The notes beneath the pieces were generated by a model. The model worked only from the letters and a program-made list of their open reading frames with translations. It was not told the origin of the DNA and did no database searches. The position numbers and the translations under genes are program-made. A stretch of DNA of 64,000 nucleotides from positions 1,352,422 through 1,416,421 of the forward strand of contig NZ_PVBT01000001.1 of the NCBI RefSeq assembly GCF_002980555.1, given 5' to 3'. How positions within the stretch are numbered: the first letter of the stretch is position 1; every line of letters starts with the position of its first letter. This document shows positions 1 through 11,147 of this stretch, piece by piece. Source of the DNA: Phyllobacterium myrsinacearum (GTDB taxonomy: Bacteria; Pseudomonadota; Alphaproteobacteria; Rhizobiales; Rhizobiaceae).

Positions 1-1514
<1,514 letters not shown>

Positions 1515-1523
1515 CGTCTGCTC

Positions 1524-2537
1524 CTACCCTTCCAGCGTTTCAAGGAATGCACGGCCAACGCGCGCGGGACCCGGAAAATAGTCCCACTCCTGCGCATGCG
1601 GATAGGGCGTATCCCAGCCCGTCACCCGCGCCACCGGCGCTTCCAGATTGTAGAAACAATGCTGCTGGACCAGTGCGGCGAGTTCCGCACCGAAACCGGA
1701 GGTCAGCGTTGCCTCATGCACGATGACGCAGCGGCCCGTCTTGGTGACGGATTCAACGATGGTTTCCAGATCGAGCGGCAGCAGCGTGCGCAGATCGATG
1801 ATCTCCGCGTCGATGCCGGTCTCCTCGGCGGCGGCTTCCGCCACATAGACCATCGTGCCATAGGCCAGCACGGTCAGCTGTTTGCCCTCGCGGCGCTTGA
1901 TGGCCTTGCCCAGCGGCACCGTATAGTGCCCATCCGGCACCTCGCCCAGTTCATGCTTCGACCACGGCGTCACCGGGCGGTCATGATGGCCGTCGAACGG
2001 ACCGTTATAGAGCCGCTTCGGCTCGAGGAAGATCACCGGGTCCGGGTCTTCGATGGATGAAATCAGCAGGCCCTTGGCATCATGCGGATTGGACGGCACG
2101 ACCACCTTCAGACCGGAAACATGCGTGAACAGCGCTTCCGGGCTCTGGCTGTGGGTCTGGCCGCCGAAAATACCGCCGCCCGCCGGCATGCGGATGACGA
2201 TCGGCGCGGTAAAGCCGCCATTGGAACGGTAGCGCAGGCGCGCGGCTTCCGAGACGATCTGGTCATAGGCCGGATAGACATAGTCGGCGAACTGGATTTC
2301 AACGCAGGGTTTCAGGCCATAGGCCGCCATGCCGATGGCGGCGCCGACGATACCGCCTTCGCTGATCGGGGCATCGAAACAGCGGGTCTTGCCGTATTTG
2401 GCCTGCAGCCCGTGGGTGCAGCGGAACACGCCGCCGAAGAAACCGACGTCTTCACCGAACACGACCACGTTGTCGTCGCGTTCCATCATCACATCCATCG
2501 CGTCACGGATGGCTTCAATCATTGTCTTACGCGGCAT
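1524..2537 (-). CDS. bkdA2: Branched-chain 2-oxoacid dehydrogenase E1 beta subunit
   Basis: A 337-residue transketolase-type beta subunit of 2-oxoisovalerate dehydrogenase. With E1 alpha it forms the thiamine-diphosphate site that decarboxylates the keto acids of valine, leucine and isoleucine. The N-terminal half has the Transket_pyr features (FGEDVGFFGGVFRCTHGL near residue 27, AIGMAAYGLKPCVEIQFADY near 87). The C-terminal half is a transketolase-C domain with LEPKRLYNG and IIDLRTLLPLD. It starts 3 nt after the E1 alpha stop, consistent with translational coupling. The length is normal for BkdA2. Confidence 0.95.
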   Translation of the reverse strand: MPRKTMIEAIRDAMDVMMERDDNVVVFGEDVGFFGGVFRCTHGLQAKYGKTRCFDAPISEGGIVGAAIGMAAYGLKPCVEIQFADYVYPAYDQIVSEAARLRYRSNGGFTAPIVIRMPAGGGIFGGQTHSQSPEALFTHVSGLKVVVPSNPHDAKGLLISSIEDPDPVIFLEPKRLYNGPFDGHHDRPVTPWSKHELGEVPDGHYTVPLGKAIKRREGKQLTVLAYGTMVYVAEAAAEETGIDAEIIDLRTLLPLDLETIVESVTKTGRCVIVHEATLTSGFGAELAALVQQHCFYNLEAPVARVTGWDTPYPHAQEWDYFPGPARVGRAFLETLEG

Positions 2538-2540
2538 CCC

Positions 2541-3788
<1,248 letters not shown>

Positions 3789-3844
3789 TCAGCAGACCTC
3801 CCAGTCACGCGATGTTTGCGCACTCTACCATGAAATATTAGGTC

Positions 3845-3864
3845 AATAATACTGTCTTATTATT
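3845..3864 (-). promoter_or_regulatory. Inverted repeat upstream of the bkd operon
   Basis: A perfect 7-bp inverted repeat, AATAATA and TATTATT with a 6-nt spacer, lies 57-76 nt upstream of the bkdA1 start. bkd operons are often controlled by Lrp/AsnC-type activators that bind AT-rich dyads. No regulator gene is adjacent, so the role is inferred from position and symmetry only. Confidence 0.3.
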
Positions 3865-4077
3865 CCGCCTTGCTCCCCGCAAATGCCGGCAAACATCAAT
3901 ATCCAGCGGCAACAACATGAAATCTATGATCATTCCGGCGCGGCTTCGGGACGGAGCCACGGCACTGCGCCGGAAAAAAGCAATTTTGCATCACGGAACA
4001 CGCGGCGCGCATATTCATTCGTTCACGCAGGCATCTGATTTTGTAATCAAATATGCGCTCGTGGCGAAAAAGCCGGG

Positions 4078-5226
4078 TCAAGCGGCGGCGATGGCCAGTC
4101 CGTGGCTGCGCGCATTCTCCCGAATCGCTTCCAGGTAAATCTTGCGCAGGAGCGACTGCATGCCGTCATTGGCCGCGGTCAGGTCGTGCACCATTGCAGG
4201 CTTTTCCGGCGCCAGACGTTCCATCATGCGGCGGGTGACCTCCTGTGCCCCGATGGCCAGCTTGCCATTAGCGACATCACGCCAGGCATGCAGCGCGACG
4301 CGCAGCGGCTGGTGCGTGCTGTCGGGCAGTCCGGCGGCACTGAACAGCGCGCCGAGGGCTGCATCGCGGCCATCGATCAGAAGATTGCGCACCCGGGCAA
4401 GATTATGCCCGGACAGCGCCACCAGAATGGCGCCAAAAAAATCGATCTTGCCGGAGGCAACGATGCGGATGACAAAGGCCGTGGTCAGGTCGCCGCGCAG
4501 CTGCAGATGCTCGATCAGCGCCGGATATTGCGCTGGCGGGGTTTCGGCAACCAGACTGATCGAGGCCTTGACGCAGGCTTCGCTGGTGATGCGCCGGGCG
4601 CGGCGCTCGCCCATCAGGGCCATGACCATATCCATCTGGCACAGGGCTTCGGCCACCCTGATCGCCAGCGCATGACGGCAATCGGCGGGCAAGCGGTCAT
4701 CATCGGCGAGCAGCGAGCGGATATCAGCGACATGGCCAAGGCGCTCGACCAGACGGCGGAAGCTGATGTCGGCAATCTCGGCGCGGCTGTTGGCCAGCAG
4801 GTCGAGAATGGCAACCGGTTCGGCGATCTCGATCAGCGCCGCGCTGACGGCAAAGGACACCTTGGCCCTGCCCGCAATCACCCTCTGGCTTTGCGCACAG
4901 CCCCCGGCAATGCAGTCGATCAGGTCGATATCGGTCAGCACGGTCGAGCGCGCCAGCATATAGGCGGCAATTTCCGCCTGGTCGCGCGAAAGGCTGGCGA
5001 CGATGTGGGCGGGCGCATGGGCGCTTGTCGAAAAAGCTTCGGCCAGAGCAAGCCGCACCTTTGGCGACGGATCATCGAGCAGCAGCGTCAGCGCCGCCTC
5101 CGCCGCACAGCGGTCTTCGAAAGCGCGTCCGGTTTCAAGATAGACATGGGCCAGCGCCCCTGCGGCATGGCAACGCTGTGCCGCAGAAGCATGTCCGACC
5201 ATCGCCAGATAATGCTGTATTGTCAT
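4078..5226 (-). CDS. DUF2336 domain protein
   Basis: A 382-residue all-alpha, HEAT-like protein of the DUF2336 family, common in alphaproteobacteria and of unknown function. The alanine- and leucine-rich helical repeats fill the chain (for example DPSPKVRLALAEAFSTSAHA near residue 55). No signal peptide or transmembrane segment is visible, so it is probably cytoplasmic. A TTG at 5241 lies in frame, but ATG at 5226 is the more natural start. It is a single gene: it is transcribed away from the plus-strand MaoC gene at 5409 and separated from bkdA1 by about 290 bp. Family assignment is fairly sure; function is not known. Confidence 0.82.
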   Translation of the reverse strand: MTIQHYLAMVGHASAAQRCHAAGALAHVYLETGRAFEDRCAAEAALTLLLDDPSPKVRLALAEAFSTSAHAPAHIVASLSRDQAEIAAYMLARSTVLTDIDLIDCIAGGCAQSQRVIAGRAKVSFAVSAALIEIAEPVAILDLLANSRAEIADISFRRLVERLGHVADIRSLLADDDRLPADCRHALAIRVAEALCQMDMVMALMGERRARRITSEACVKASISLVAETPPAQYPALIEHLQLRGDLTTAFVIRIVASGKIDFFGAILVALSGHNLARVRNLLIDGRDAALGALFSAAGLPDSTHQPLRVALHAWRDVANGKLAIGAQEVTRRMMERLAPEKPAMVHDLTAANDGMQSLLRKIYLEAIRENARSHGLAIAAA

Positions 5227-5408
5227 GAATTTATACCCCAAGCCCTTATTGCAGCCAAGGCTAGCGGCAAAAGGTTTACGATCGGTTCACCATGTCGATT
5301 AACCATGTTGTTTCGGCGCCGCGAGAGAACTTTGATCCTTCCCCGTTGCGAACCCGCCGAAGCCGCCCTAGTCTTTCGCCAAAAATCGCATCGAGGAGAC
5401 GCCAGCAC

Positions 5409-5864
5409 ATGGCCGGACTGTATCTGGAAGAATTCGAAGTCGGGCACGTGTTCAATCACAGCCTGCGCAAGACCATCACCGAGAGCGACAACATGCTGTT
5501 CTCGGTCATGACACTCAACACGCAGCCGCTGCACATCGATTTCGACTTCGCCGCCAAGACCGAATGGGGCAAGCCGCTGGTCAATTCGCTGTTCACGCTC
5601 GGCCTGATGATCGGCATTTCCGTCAATGACACCACCATCGGCACGACGATTGCCAATCTGGGCATGACCGACGTGACCTTCCCTGCCCCGCTGTTCCACG
5701 GCGATACGGTGCGGGTGGAGACAACGGTGCTTTCAACGCGGCCGTCCCAATCCAAGCCGGATCGCGGCGTCGTTGTGTTCGAGCATCGCGCCTACAACCA
5801 GAACGGCGTTCTCGTTGCCAAATGCACGCGTCAGGCGATGATGAAATCCAGGAGTGCTGCCTGA
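5409..5864 (+). CDS. MaoC-family (hotdog) enoyl-CoA hydratase
   Basis: A 151-residue MaoC-like hydratase with a single hotdog domain. The family hydratase signature is at NTQPLHIDFDFA (residues ~38-49), with the D/H pair expected for water addition to an enoyl-CoA, and a VNSLFTLGLMIG helix follows. The start ATG at 5409 has a GAGGAG site 10 nt upstream; an upstream in-frame start at 5292 would add an extension absent from the family. The stop overlaps the next gene start by one base (TGATG), so the two are coupled. The partner is a CitE-like lyase, which suggests that the pair hydrates and cleaves or forms a beta-hydroxyacyl-CoA. The substrate is unknown. Confidence 0.88.
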   Translation: MAGLYLEEFEVGHVFNHSLRKTITESDNMLFSVMTLNTQPLHIDFDFAAKTEWGKPLVNSLFTLGLMIGISVNDTTIGTTIANLGMTDVTFPAPLFHGDTVRVETTVLSTRPSQSKPDRGVVVFEHRAYNQNGVLVAKCTRQAMMKSRSAA

Positions 5865-6733
5865 TGCGCTCGCTTTTGTTCGTGCCGGGCGATTCGGAAA
5901 AGAAGCTGGAAAAGGGTCTTGCCAGCGGCGCTGATGTGCTGCTGATCGATCTGGAAGATTCGGTCAGCGCCGAGCGCAAGCCCGCTGCCCGGCAGATCGC
6001 GGCGGATTTTCTTAAATCGAACCGGGACAAGAATTCACAACGCCTGTTCGTGCGCATCAATGATCTGGCGAGCGGGCTTGCCGATGCCGATCTCGAGGCG
6101 GTCATGCCATCGCTTCCCCACGGGATTCTGCTGCCCAAATCCAACAGCGGCAAGGATGTGACGCGGCTGTCGGCCAAGCTGAACGTGCACGAGGCCCATG
6201 CGGGCGCGCCGGAGGGGTCGACGCAGATTCTCGCCATTATCACCGAAACCGCGCTCGGCACCCTGTCGGCAGCCAGTTATCCCGATGCATCGGCACGCCT
6301 CATCGGCCTCACCTGGGGCGCGGAAGACCTGTCGGCGGTCATTGGCGCACGTGCGGTGCGCGATGACAACGGGCGCTATACGGATGTTTTCCGGCTGGCG
6401 CGGGCGCTGACCGTTCTTGGCGCTTCGGCCGCCGATACCGCTGCCATCGATACGGTCTACATCAACTACAAGGACGATGCCGGGCTTGCCCGCGAATGCG
6501 CCGAGGCGGAGCGTGACGGCTTTACCGCCAAGCTCGCCATCCATCCGGCGCAGGTCCCGGTGATCAACGCCGTGTTCACGCCCTCAGCCGAAGCGGTGGC
6601 ACAGGCGCAAAAGATCATCCGGGCGTTCGCCGACGATCCCGCTGCGGGTGTCATCGGCATTGATGGGCTGATGTTCGACCGCCCGCATCTGCGCCGGGCG
6701 GAACGGCTGATGGGACGGGTTGGTGCTGTTTAA
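5864..6733 (+). CDS. HpcH/HpaI aldolase / CitE-like CoA-ester lyase
   Basis: A 289-residue TIM-barrel protein of the citrate lyase beta subunit (CitE) superfamily, which makes or breaks beta-hydroxyacyl-CoA C-C bonds such as malyl- or citramalyl-CoA. Family landmarks: N-terminal RSLLFVPGDSEKKLEK; DLEDSV (residues ~27-32) and the catalytic Arg region LFVRIND (~63); a Mg-binding Glu in the IITETALGTL stretch (~125); and WGAEDLSA (~151). The start overlaps the MaoC stop by one base. No citrate lyase alpha or gamma genes are nearby, so it is a stand-alone CitE-like lyase and not part of citrate fermentation. Confidence 0.88.
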   Translation: MRSLLFVPGDSEKKLEKGLASGADVLLIDLEDSVSAERKPAARQIAADFLKSNRDKNSQRLFVRINDLASGLADADLEAVMPSLPHGILLPKSNSGKDVTRLSAKLNVHEAHAGAPEGSTQILAIITETALGTLSAASYPDASARLIGLTWGAEDLSAVIGARAVRDDNGRYTDVFRLARALTVLGASAADTAAIDTVYINYKDDAGLARECAEAERDGFTAKLAIHPAQVPVINAVFTPSAEAVAQAQKIIRAFADDPAAGVIGIDGLMFDRPHLRRAERLMGRVGAV

Positions 6734-6752
6734 GTCGATAAGGGATGCAATT

Positions 6753-6910
6753 ACCCCCCTCTGCCCTGCCGGGCATCTCCCCCACAGGGGGGGAGATCAC
6801 ATTGGCATCAACGCTTTTGCGTTGTTCTTAATGTTGAAGATTGGCTGAAACAGCAATGACAGCTGATCTCCCCCCTTGTGGGGGAGATGGGCGGCAGCCC
6901 AGAGGGGGGT
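6753..6910. repeat. RIME-like palindromic intergenic element
   Basis: Two 47-bp arms (6753-6799 and 6864-6910) are near-perfect inverted copies around a 64-bp centre. Each arm also contains its own CATCTCCCCC/GGGGGAGAT palindrome. C-rich intergenic palindromes of this kind (RIME-type mosaic elements) are widespread in Rhizobiales genomes. It lies between the convergent lyase and flavin reductase genes and could fold into a transcription-blocking structure on either strand. Confidence 0.8.
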
Positions 6911-6926
6911 GTTTGCATTAACGCCT

Positions 6927-7532
6927 TCACCCCTCCCACTTCGGCCGGAACATCTGAAACGTTTCCGACACGGTTGCAAAGTCCATATAGCCAAGCCGCG
7001 ACACCGGCTGCGCCTTGGTCATGTCGACAAGGCCGTTGGTCAGGATCGCCTCGTCGATGTGAACGCCGACGACTTCGCCGGTGACCATCAGTGCCTGCAC
7101 CGGATTGCCATGGCGGTCGACGGGGTGACGGATGTCGGTGACGACGCATTCCAGCGTTGCAAAGGCTTCGGCCACGCGCGGCGCACCAATCAGCCTGCAA
7201 TCGGCGGCATTGAGGCCGGCATAGTCGAACTCGCTGACGCCGCGCGGCGCATTGACCGATGTTTTGTTCATGGCCACCGACAGATTGGCGCTGACGAGAT
7301 TGGCGGCAAACTCCCGCGTTTCCTCGATGAAGGTGACGCTGTCCTTGCGCCCCTCCGAGGAAAACATGATCAGGCAGGGTTTCGTGCTGATCATGTTGAA
7401 GAAGGAATAGGGCGCCAGGTTGATTTTGCCCTCCGCCGAACGGCTGGATATCCAGCCGATGGGACGGGGCGAAACGATGGCCTTCAACGGATCATGCGGC
7501 AGGCCGTGGCCGTCCTCGAATTTGTAGAACAT
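6927..7532 (-). CDS. Flavin reductase-like FMN-binding protein
   Basis: A 201-residue protein of the flavin reductase-like (DIM6/NTAB) FMN-binding family. Family features are IVSPRPIGWISSRSAEGKIN near residue 20, NLAPYSFFNMISTKPCLIMF (~38-57) and the EFDYAGLNA segment (~122). Members are flavin:NAD(P)H oxidoreductases or FMN-binding oxygenase partners. It sits 6 nt downstream of a nitroreductase on the same strand, so the two flavoproteins are likely one transcript. The substrate is unknown. Confidence 0.85.
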   Translation of the reverse strand: MFYKFEDGHGLPHDPLKAIVSPRPIGWISSRSAEGKINLAPYSFFNMISTKPCLIMFSSEGRKDSVTFIEETREFAANLVSANLSVAMNKTSVNAPRGVSEFDYAGLNAADCRLIGAPRVAEAFATLECVVTDIRHPVDRHGNPVQALMVTGEVVGVHIDEAILTNGLVDMTKAQPVSRLGYMDFATVSETFQMFRPKWEG

Positions 7533-7538
7533 CGCGGC

Positions 7539-8120
7539 TCAGCCCTTCCACGGCCCGGCATATTCGGACAGGATATCCTTCACCTCGGGACGCGGGCGTT
7601 CCGGCACTTTCGCGTCGCAGCTGCCGATATGGACAAAACCGGCCACCCGCTCATGCGGCGCGAGGCCAAGCAGCGCCCGGCCCTTCTCATCGGATGAATA
7701 CCAGTTGCTGATCCAGTTGGTGGCATAGCCAAGCCCGTTGGCCGCGTGGACGAGGTTCATCGCCGCCGCACCGGACGACAGGAACTGTTCCCATTCCGGG
7801 ATGTGATGATCGACCTTGGAGAAGATCACGCCGATGACCAGCGGCGCCCGGGCAAAGCGCTTCAGCTCCTGCTCGCGCCGCTGTTCGGTCAGCGGCCCTT
7901 CCCGTTCCTCGGCCAGGTCAGCGAGATATTTGCCGACCTCGACGCGCGCATCGCCGCGGTAAAGGACAAAACGCCAGGGCGTCAGGCGGCCGTGATCGGG
8001 CACGCGTGCGGCGATGCGGACCATGGTTTCGATCTCCGCATCGCTTGGACCGGGAAGGCCAATGGCGGAAATCGGGGTTGAGCTGCGCTGCGACAGAAAA
8101 TCAATGATGGGAGAAGGCAT
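7539..8120 (-). CDS. Nitroreductase family protein
   Basis: A 193-residue FMN-dependent nitroreductase-fold protein. It carries the N-terminal FLSQRSSTPISAIGLPGPS region, ARVPDHGRLTPWRFVLYRG (residues ~34-52) and a C-terminal GLGYATNWISNWYSSDEKG region typical of the YdjA-like subgroup. YdjA-type members reduce nitro or quinone compounds with NAD(P)H. The length is normal for the small subgroup. It is co-directional with, and only 6 nt from, the flavin reductase gene. Confidence 0.87.
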   Translation of the reverse strand: MPSPIIDFLSQRSSTPISAIGLPGPSDAEIETMVRIAARVPDHGRLTPWRFVLYRGDARVEVGKYLADLAEEREGPLTEQRREQELKRFARAPLVIGVIFSKVDHHIPEWEQFLSSGAAAMNLVHAANGLGYATNWISNWYSSDEKGRALLGLAPHERVAGFVHIGSCDAKVPERPRPEVKDILSEYAGPWKG

Positions 8121-8244
8121 GAAACGGGGTACCAGATGCTGTTTTTCGAATGGGCGGACAATGTCGCGGTTTCACCGGCCGTGTAAAGTCATGATCGCGT
8201 GAAAAAGCCTTGAAATTGCCACCGGCTTCGGATCAAAACAGTGC

Positions 8245-9273
8245 ATGGGCATATTCGACACTCAGAAAGCGGGCTTCAGCTCCGGCGCATCCTGGATTTT
8301 GCAGGCGGCGCTGGCGGCAGCTCTCCTATCAACGGGCGCCTGGGCGCAGGCGCTCGCCCCCGAGATGGCCACGCCCGACGTGGAATTGCCGTCTATCCCC
8401 AGCATCAACCAATATGCCAACCCGAAAGCCCCGGCCAACAATCCGCTTGCCACGGAGGCCGAGCTGGTCCTGTCGGCCAAACTGGCGGAGAACGGCGAAA
8501 ACATCGGCCGCGGCCTCGTCTGGCGCGTGTTCGCGCCGGATGCCGATACGGATGGCAAGCTGCCATTGCTGGCCACGGCCAAGGGCGGCACGACATCGTT
8601 CAACCTCGCCCCCGGCAGCTATCTCGTGCATGTGGCCTTCGGCCGGGCGGGCGCCACCAAGCGCATCACCATGACCCGCGCCAAGCGCAACGAGACGATG
8701 ATTCTCGATGCGGGCGGCGTCAAGCTCAACGCGGTTCTGTCGGGCGGCGCGCGCATTCCGCAGGACCAGCTGCGATTCTCCATCTATGAGGATCACGAGG
8801 ATGCCAGCGGCGAACGCGCGCTCATCATTCCCGACGTCAAGCCGGAAAGCGTCGTGCGGCTGAATGCGGGGACCTATCAGATCGTCTCCAATTACGGCAC
8901 GGCCAATGCGGTCATCCGCGCGGATATCCGTGTCGAGGCCGGCAAGATCACCGAGGCCAATGTGGAGCACCGGGCCGCGCAGCTAACGATGAAACTGGTG
9001 CGGGAAGCGGGCGGCGAAGCCCTTGCCGATACCGCCTGGTCGGTGCTGACGACCTCGGGCGACATCGTGCGCGAAAGCGTCGGCGCCTTTGCCTCCATCG
9101 TCCTGGCGGAAGGCGAATACGTCATCATCGCCAAGAACAAGGACAAGATTTACCAGCGCGATTTCAAGGTCGTCGCCGGGCGCAACCAGGATGTGGAACT
9201 TCTGGCGACCAATGGCGCCAGCGCCGCCTCCACCGCCAATCAGCCCGCCAGCGGCGACGATCCGCTGGACTGA
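8245..9273 (+). CDS. Exported protein of unknown function
   Basis: A 342-residue protein with an N-terminal hydrophobic segment (residues ~17-34, WILQAALAAALLSTGAWAQA) ending in a possible signal peptidase site (AWA-QA). The mature part looks beta-rich and repetitive. It has phrases such as SFNLAPGSYLVHVAFGRAGA and LNAGTYQIVSNYGTANAVIR that resemble carboxypeptidase-regulatory or bacterial Ig-like repeats. I recognise no catalytic motif. No clear ribosome site precedes the ATG, so the start is uncertain, but it preserves the signal sequence. Its 3' end overlaps the convergent acyltransferase gene by 34 bp. Confidence 0.7.
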   Translation: MGIFDTQKAGFSSGASWILQAALAAALLSTGAWAQALAPEMATPDVELPSIPSINQYANPKAPANNPLATEAELVLSAKLAENGENIGRGLVWRVFAPDADTDGKLPLLATAKGGTTSFNLAPGSYLVHVAFGRAGATKRITMTRAKRNETMILDAGGVKLNAVLSGGARIPQDQLRFSIYEDHEDASGERALIIPDVKPESVVRLNAGTYQIVSNYGTANAVIRADIRVEAGKITEANVEHRAAQLTMKLVREAGGEALADTAWSVLTTSGDIVRESVGAFASIVLAEGEYVIIAKNKDKIYQRDFKVVAGRNQDVELLATNGASAASTANQPASGDDPLD

Positions 9274-10088
9274 GGTTTGACCGGAGCCAGCGCAAACACC
9301 GCGTCATACATATAATCCAGCAGGTGCTTGCGGTCGGCCAGCGGCGCCAGTTCCGGCCAGTCCATCGTCCGGCCGATGCGCACGGTGATGGCCTTGCCGG
9401 ACAGTTTGCGGAATTCGCGGATGAGCAGCGAGATGCGCAGCGTCATCGAAATCTTGCTGGCGAGATGAAAAACCCGGCCATTCTGCCCGCCGAAATAGAC
9501 CGGAATGACCGACGCCTTGGCCTGCTGCACCAGCTTAGCCGGAAAAATCTTCCAGGGCAGATCCTCCGCCCGGCCAAAGCCCTTGGGCGCCGTGGCAACC
9601 CCGCCCGCCGGGAAGACGACGATGGTAACGCCCTCCTTCAACAGGCGTACCGCCTCATGGCGGGTGGCCATGTTCATCGCCACCGCTTCCTTGGTTTCGT
9701 CGAAGCAGACCGGCAGCGCATAGGGGCGGATTTCCGGCACCTTCATCAGATCGTTGTTGATGAGCACGCGGAACGGCCGGCCGAGCTGTTCGGCCAGCGC
9801 CAGCGCGGCGATGCCGTCGCCGATACCGAAGGGATGGTTGGCGACGATCACCAGGGGCGTATCGGGTACATGCTGCGGCGGCCACTGGTCCGCAACGTCG
9901 AGCCTGATGTTGATGAGGTCCATCATGCGGCAGAACACATCGATCCCCGCCGGGACGATGTCGGTGCGCCAGGCATTGTAGAGCCGGACATAGTGGTCGC
10001 GGCCGGACAGGCCTTCAATCGAACGGATCAGCCATTGGGTGATGCGCGACTGGGTGTCATTGGCGTAGGAGAGTTCTCTGAACTGCAC
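9240..10088 (-). CDS. Lysophospholipid acyltransferase family protein (PlsC-like)
   Basis: A 282-residue acyltransferase of the PlsC/LPLAT superfamily. The catalytic HX4D box is VANHPFGIGDG (residues ~84-94), and the second acyltransferase motif VVFPAGGVAT is at ~156-165. Members acylate lysophosphatidate or lyso-lipids at the membrane, including ornithine lipids (OlsA-like). No strong transmembrane helix is obvious, so peripheral association is likely. It is transcribed toward the exported-protein gene. Its upstream region holds a 53-bp direct repeat and a double-hairpin repeat, so its promoter region has been remodelled. Confidence 0.85.
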   Translation of the reverse strand: MQFRELSYANDTQSRITQWLIRSIEGLSGRDHYVRLYNAWRTDIVPAGIDVFCRMMDLINIRLDVADQWPPQHVPDTPLVIVANHPFGIGDGIAALALAEQLGRPFRVLINNDLMKVPEIRPYALPVCFDETKEAVAMNMATRHEAVRLLKEGVTIVVFPAGGVATAPKGFGRAEDLPWKIFPAKLVQQAKASVIPVYFGGQNGRVFHLASKISMTLRISLLIREFRKLSGKAITVRIGRTMDWPELAPLADRKHLLDYMYDAVFALAPVKPQSSGSSPLAG

Positions 10089-10125
10089 GATCGCATCCCG
10101 GCAAATAATGAAACGGCTGAATAGT

Positions 10126-10178
10126 CACGCAACTCCATGACAACGTGATGAAAGTCACCACGCTGTCACAAAGCAATG
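10126..10178 (+). repeat. 53-bp direct repeat, left copy
   Basis: Matches 12858-12910 in the same orientation at 50 of 53 positions. It contains an internal dyad, imperfect in this copy (TGACAACGTG / CACGCTGTCA). The two copies bracket the RES-Xre pair and the EamA gene, so they may be the boundaries of an inserted segment. Confidence 0.85.
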
Positions 10179-10189
10179 GGTGGCATCTG

Positions 10190-10358
10190 CTAGTGGAACG
10201 AATTTGACATTCGCATCCCATTTGACATCACGCGGGGCAGGCGAATGTCAAATTCAAAGTTCCACTAGAATTATAGACTTGCTAGTGGTCCTTCGATTCT
10301 GACATTTGCCTGAATGGCTGGTATCAAAGGGGTGCAAATGTCAGAATCGGACCACTAG
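10190..10358 (+). repeat. CTAG-bounded double-hairpin element, copy 1
   Basis: Two adjacent palindromic units, A (10190-10268, 79 bp) and B (10282-10358, 77 bp), are separated by a 13-bp AT-rich spacer. Each unit begins CTAGTGG and ends CCACTAG and has long arms that would fold into a cruciform. The whole 169-bp block is repeated in reverse orientation at 18111-18279 with the same unit and spacer lengths, about 93% identical by eye. No coding potential. It resembles a non-autonomous palindromic mobile element; no transposase is in the window. Confidence 0.85.
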
Positions 10359-10424
10359 ATTACTTTGTGAACTGGCGCAACAGAGGACACATTTTATGAC
10401 TCTTCTACGGCCACATGCCGCCTG

Positions 10425-11147
10425 TTACGTCACCGCCAAAACTGCTCCCGTGTCGTACTGACGCACAAAGTCGACCCGCGTGCCGTTCCAGTGATAACAA
10501 TAGTGCCGTCCCTGGACGGGAATGGGTATCGCGTCCGGCCAGAAGATACCGATGCACCGTTGACCGCGCATTCGAACGCTGTTCCACAGGAGGCCATCGC
10601 TTCCCGCGGCCCGAAGCCCACGTCCCTCAACCTGCGAAGCGGTGTAATCGTGCGGATGAAGAACGTCGGGCACCGCGTTCACGTCGTCCAGTGCCCGGTC
10701 CAGGCTGCCCACCAGGACACGGAAGTCCGAGGTCCAGCCCGGAGACTGAGGTGTTGAACGCATGAATTCCTGATGGTGGTGTATGGTTTCGGCAACGGCG
10801 ACTTCTTCACTGTCGCCTGCATAATAGATACCATAGCTTCCGTCCGTGAAGCGGCCCGGCCGCCCTGTGGAGCAATGGACAAAGGGGGCCATGACATAAC
10901 TGGCGCCGATGCCCGACACGCGACGGTGCGCGGGTACCTTGCCAAGATCGCCCACCTCAAATCGAATGCGCGGATTCGTTTTCGCCTCGACAGCGACCAG
11001 CGCCTCCCAGTCGCGCGGATCGGCGATGTCCTCGAACAAATCGATGGGCGGATAGATGGATCGGATAATGCGGTAGGTTTTGGGCCACTGTACCTGGGTT
11101 CGGACAGCAAGGCCACTTACCACGCACTGCGCTCCGCATCGAGCCAT
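10425..11147 (-). CDS. RES-domain toxin of a RES-Xre toxin-antitoxin pair
   Basis: A 240-residue RES-family protein. RES toxins resemble ADP-ribosyltransferases and degrade NAD+, causing growth arrest. Family features are the conserved Arg in TYRIIRSIYPPIDLFE (residues ~24-39), the Glu in AVAETIHHHQEF (~118-129), and the Ser in LLWNSVRMRG near residue 190. Two starts are possible: ATG at 11147, overlapping the antitoxin gene by 31 nt, or GTG at 11123, overlapping by 7. Overlap downstream of the Xre gene is the usual antitoxin-first order. The pair lies in a segment bounded by direct repeats. Confidence 0.9.
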   Translation of the reverse strand: MARCGAQCVVSGLAVRTQVQWPKTYRIIRSIYPPIDLFEDIADPRDWEALVAVEAKTNPRIRFEVGDLGKVPAHRRVSGIGASYVMAPFVHCSTGRPGRFTDGSYGIYYAGDSEEVAVAETIHHHQEFMRSTPQSPGWTSDFRVLVGSLDRALDDVNAVPDVLHPHDYTASQVEGRGLRAAGSDGLLWNSVRMRGQRCIGIFWPDAIPIPVQGRHYCYHWNGTRVDFVRQYDTGAVLAVT

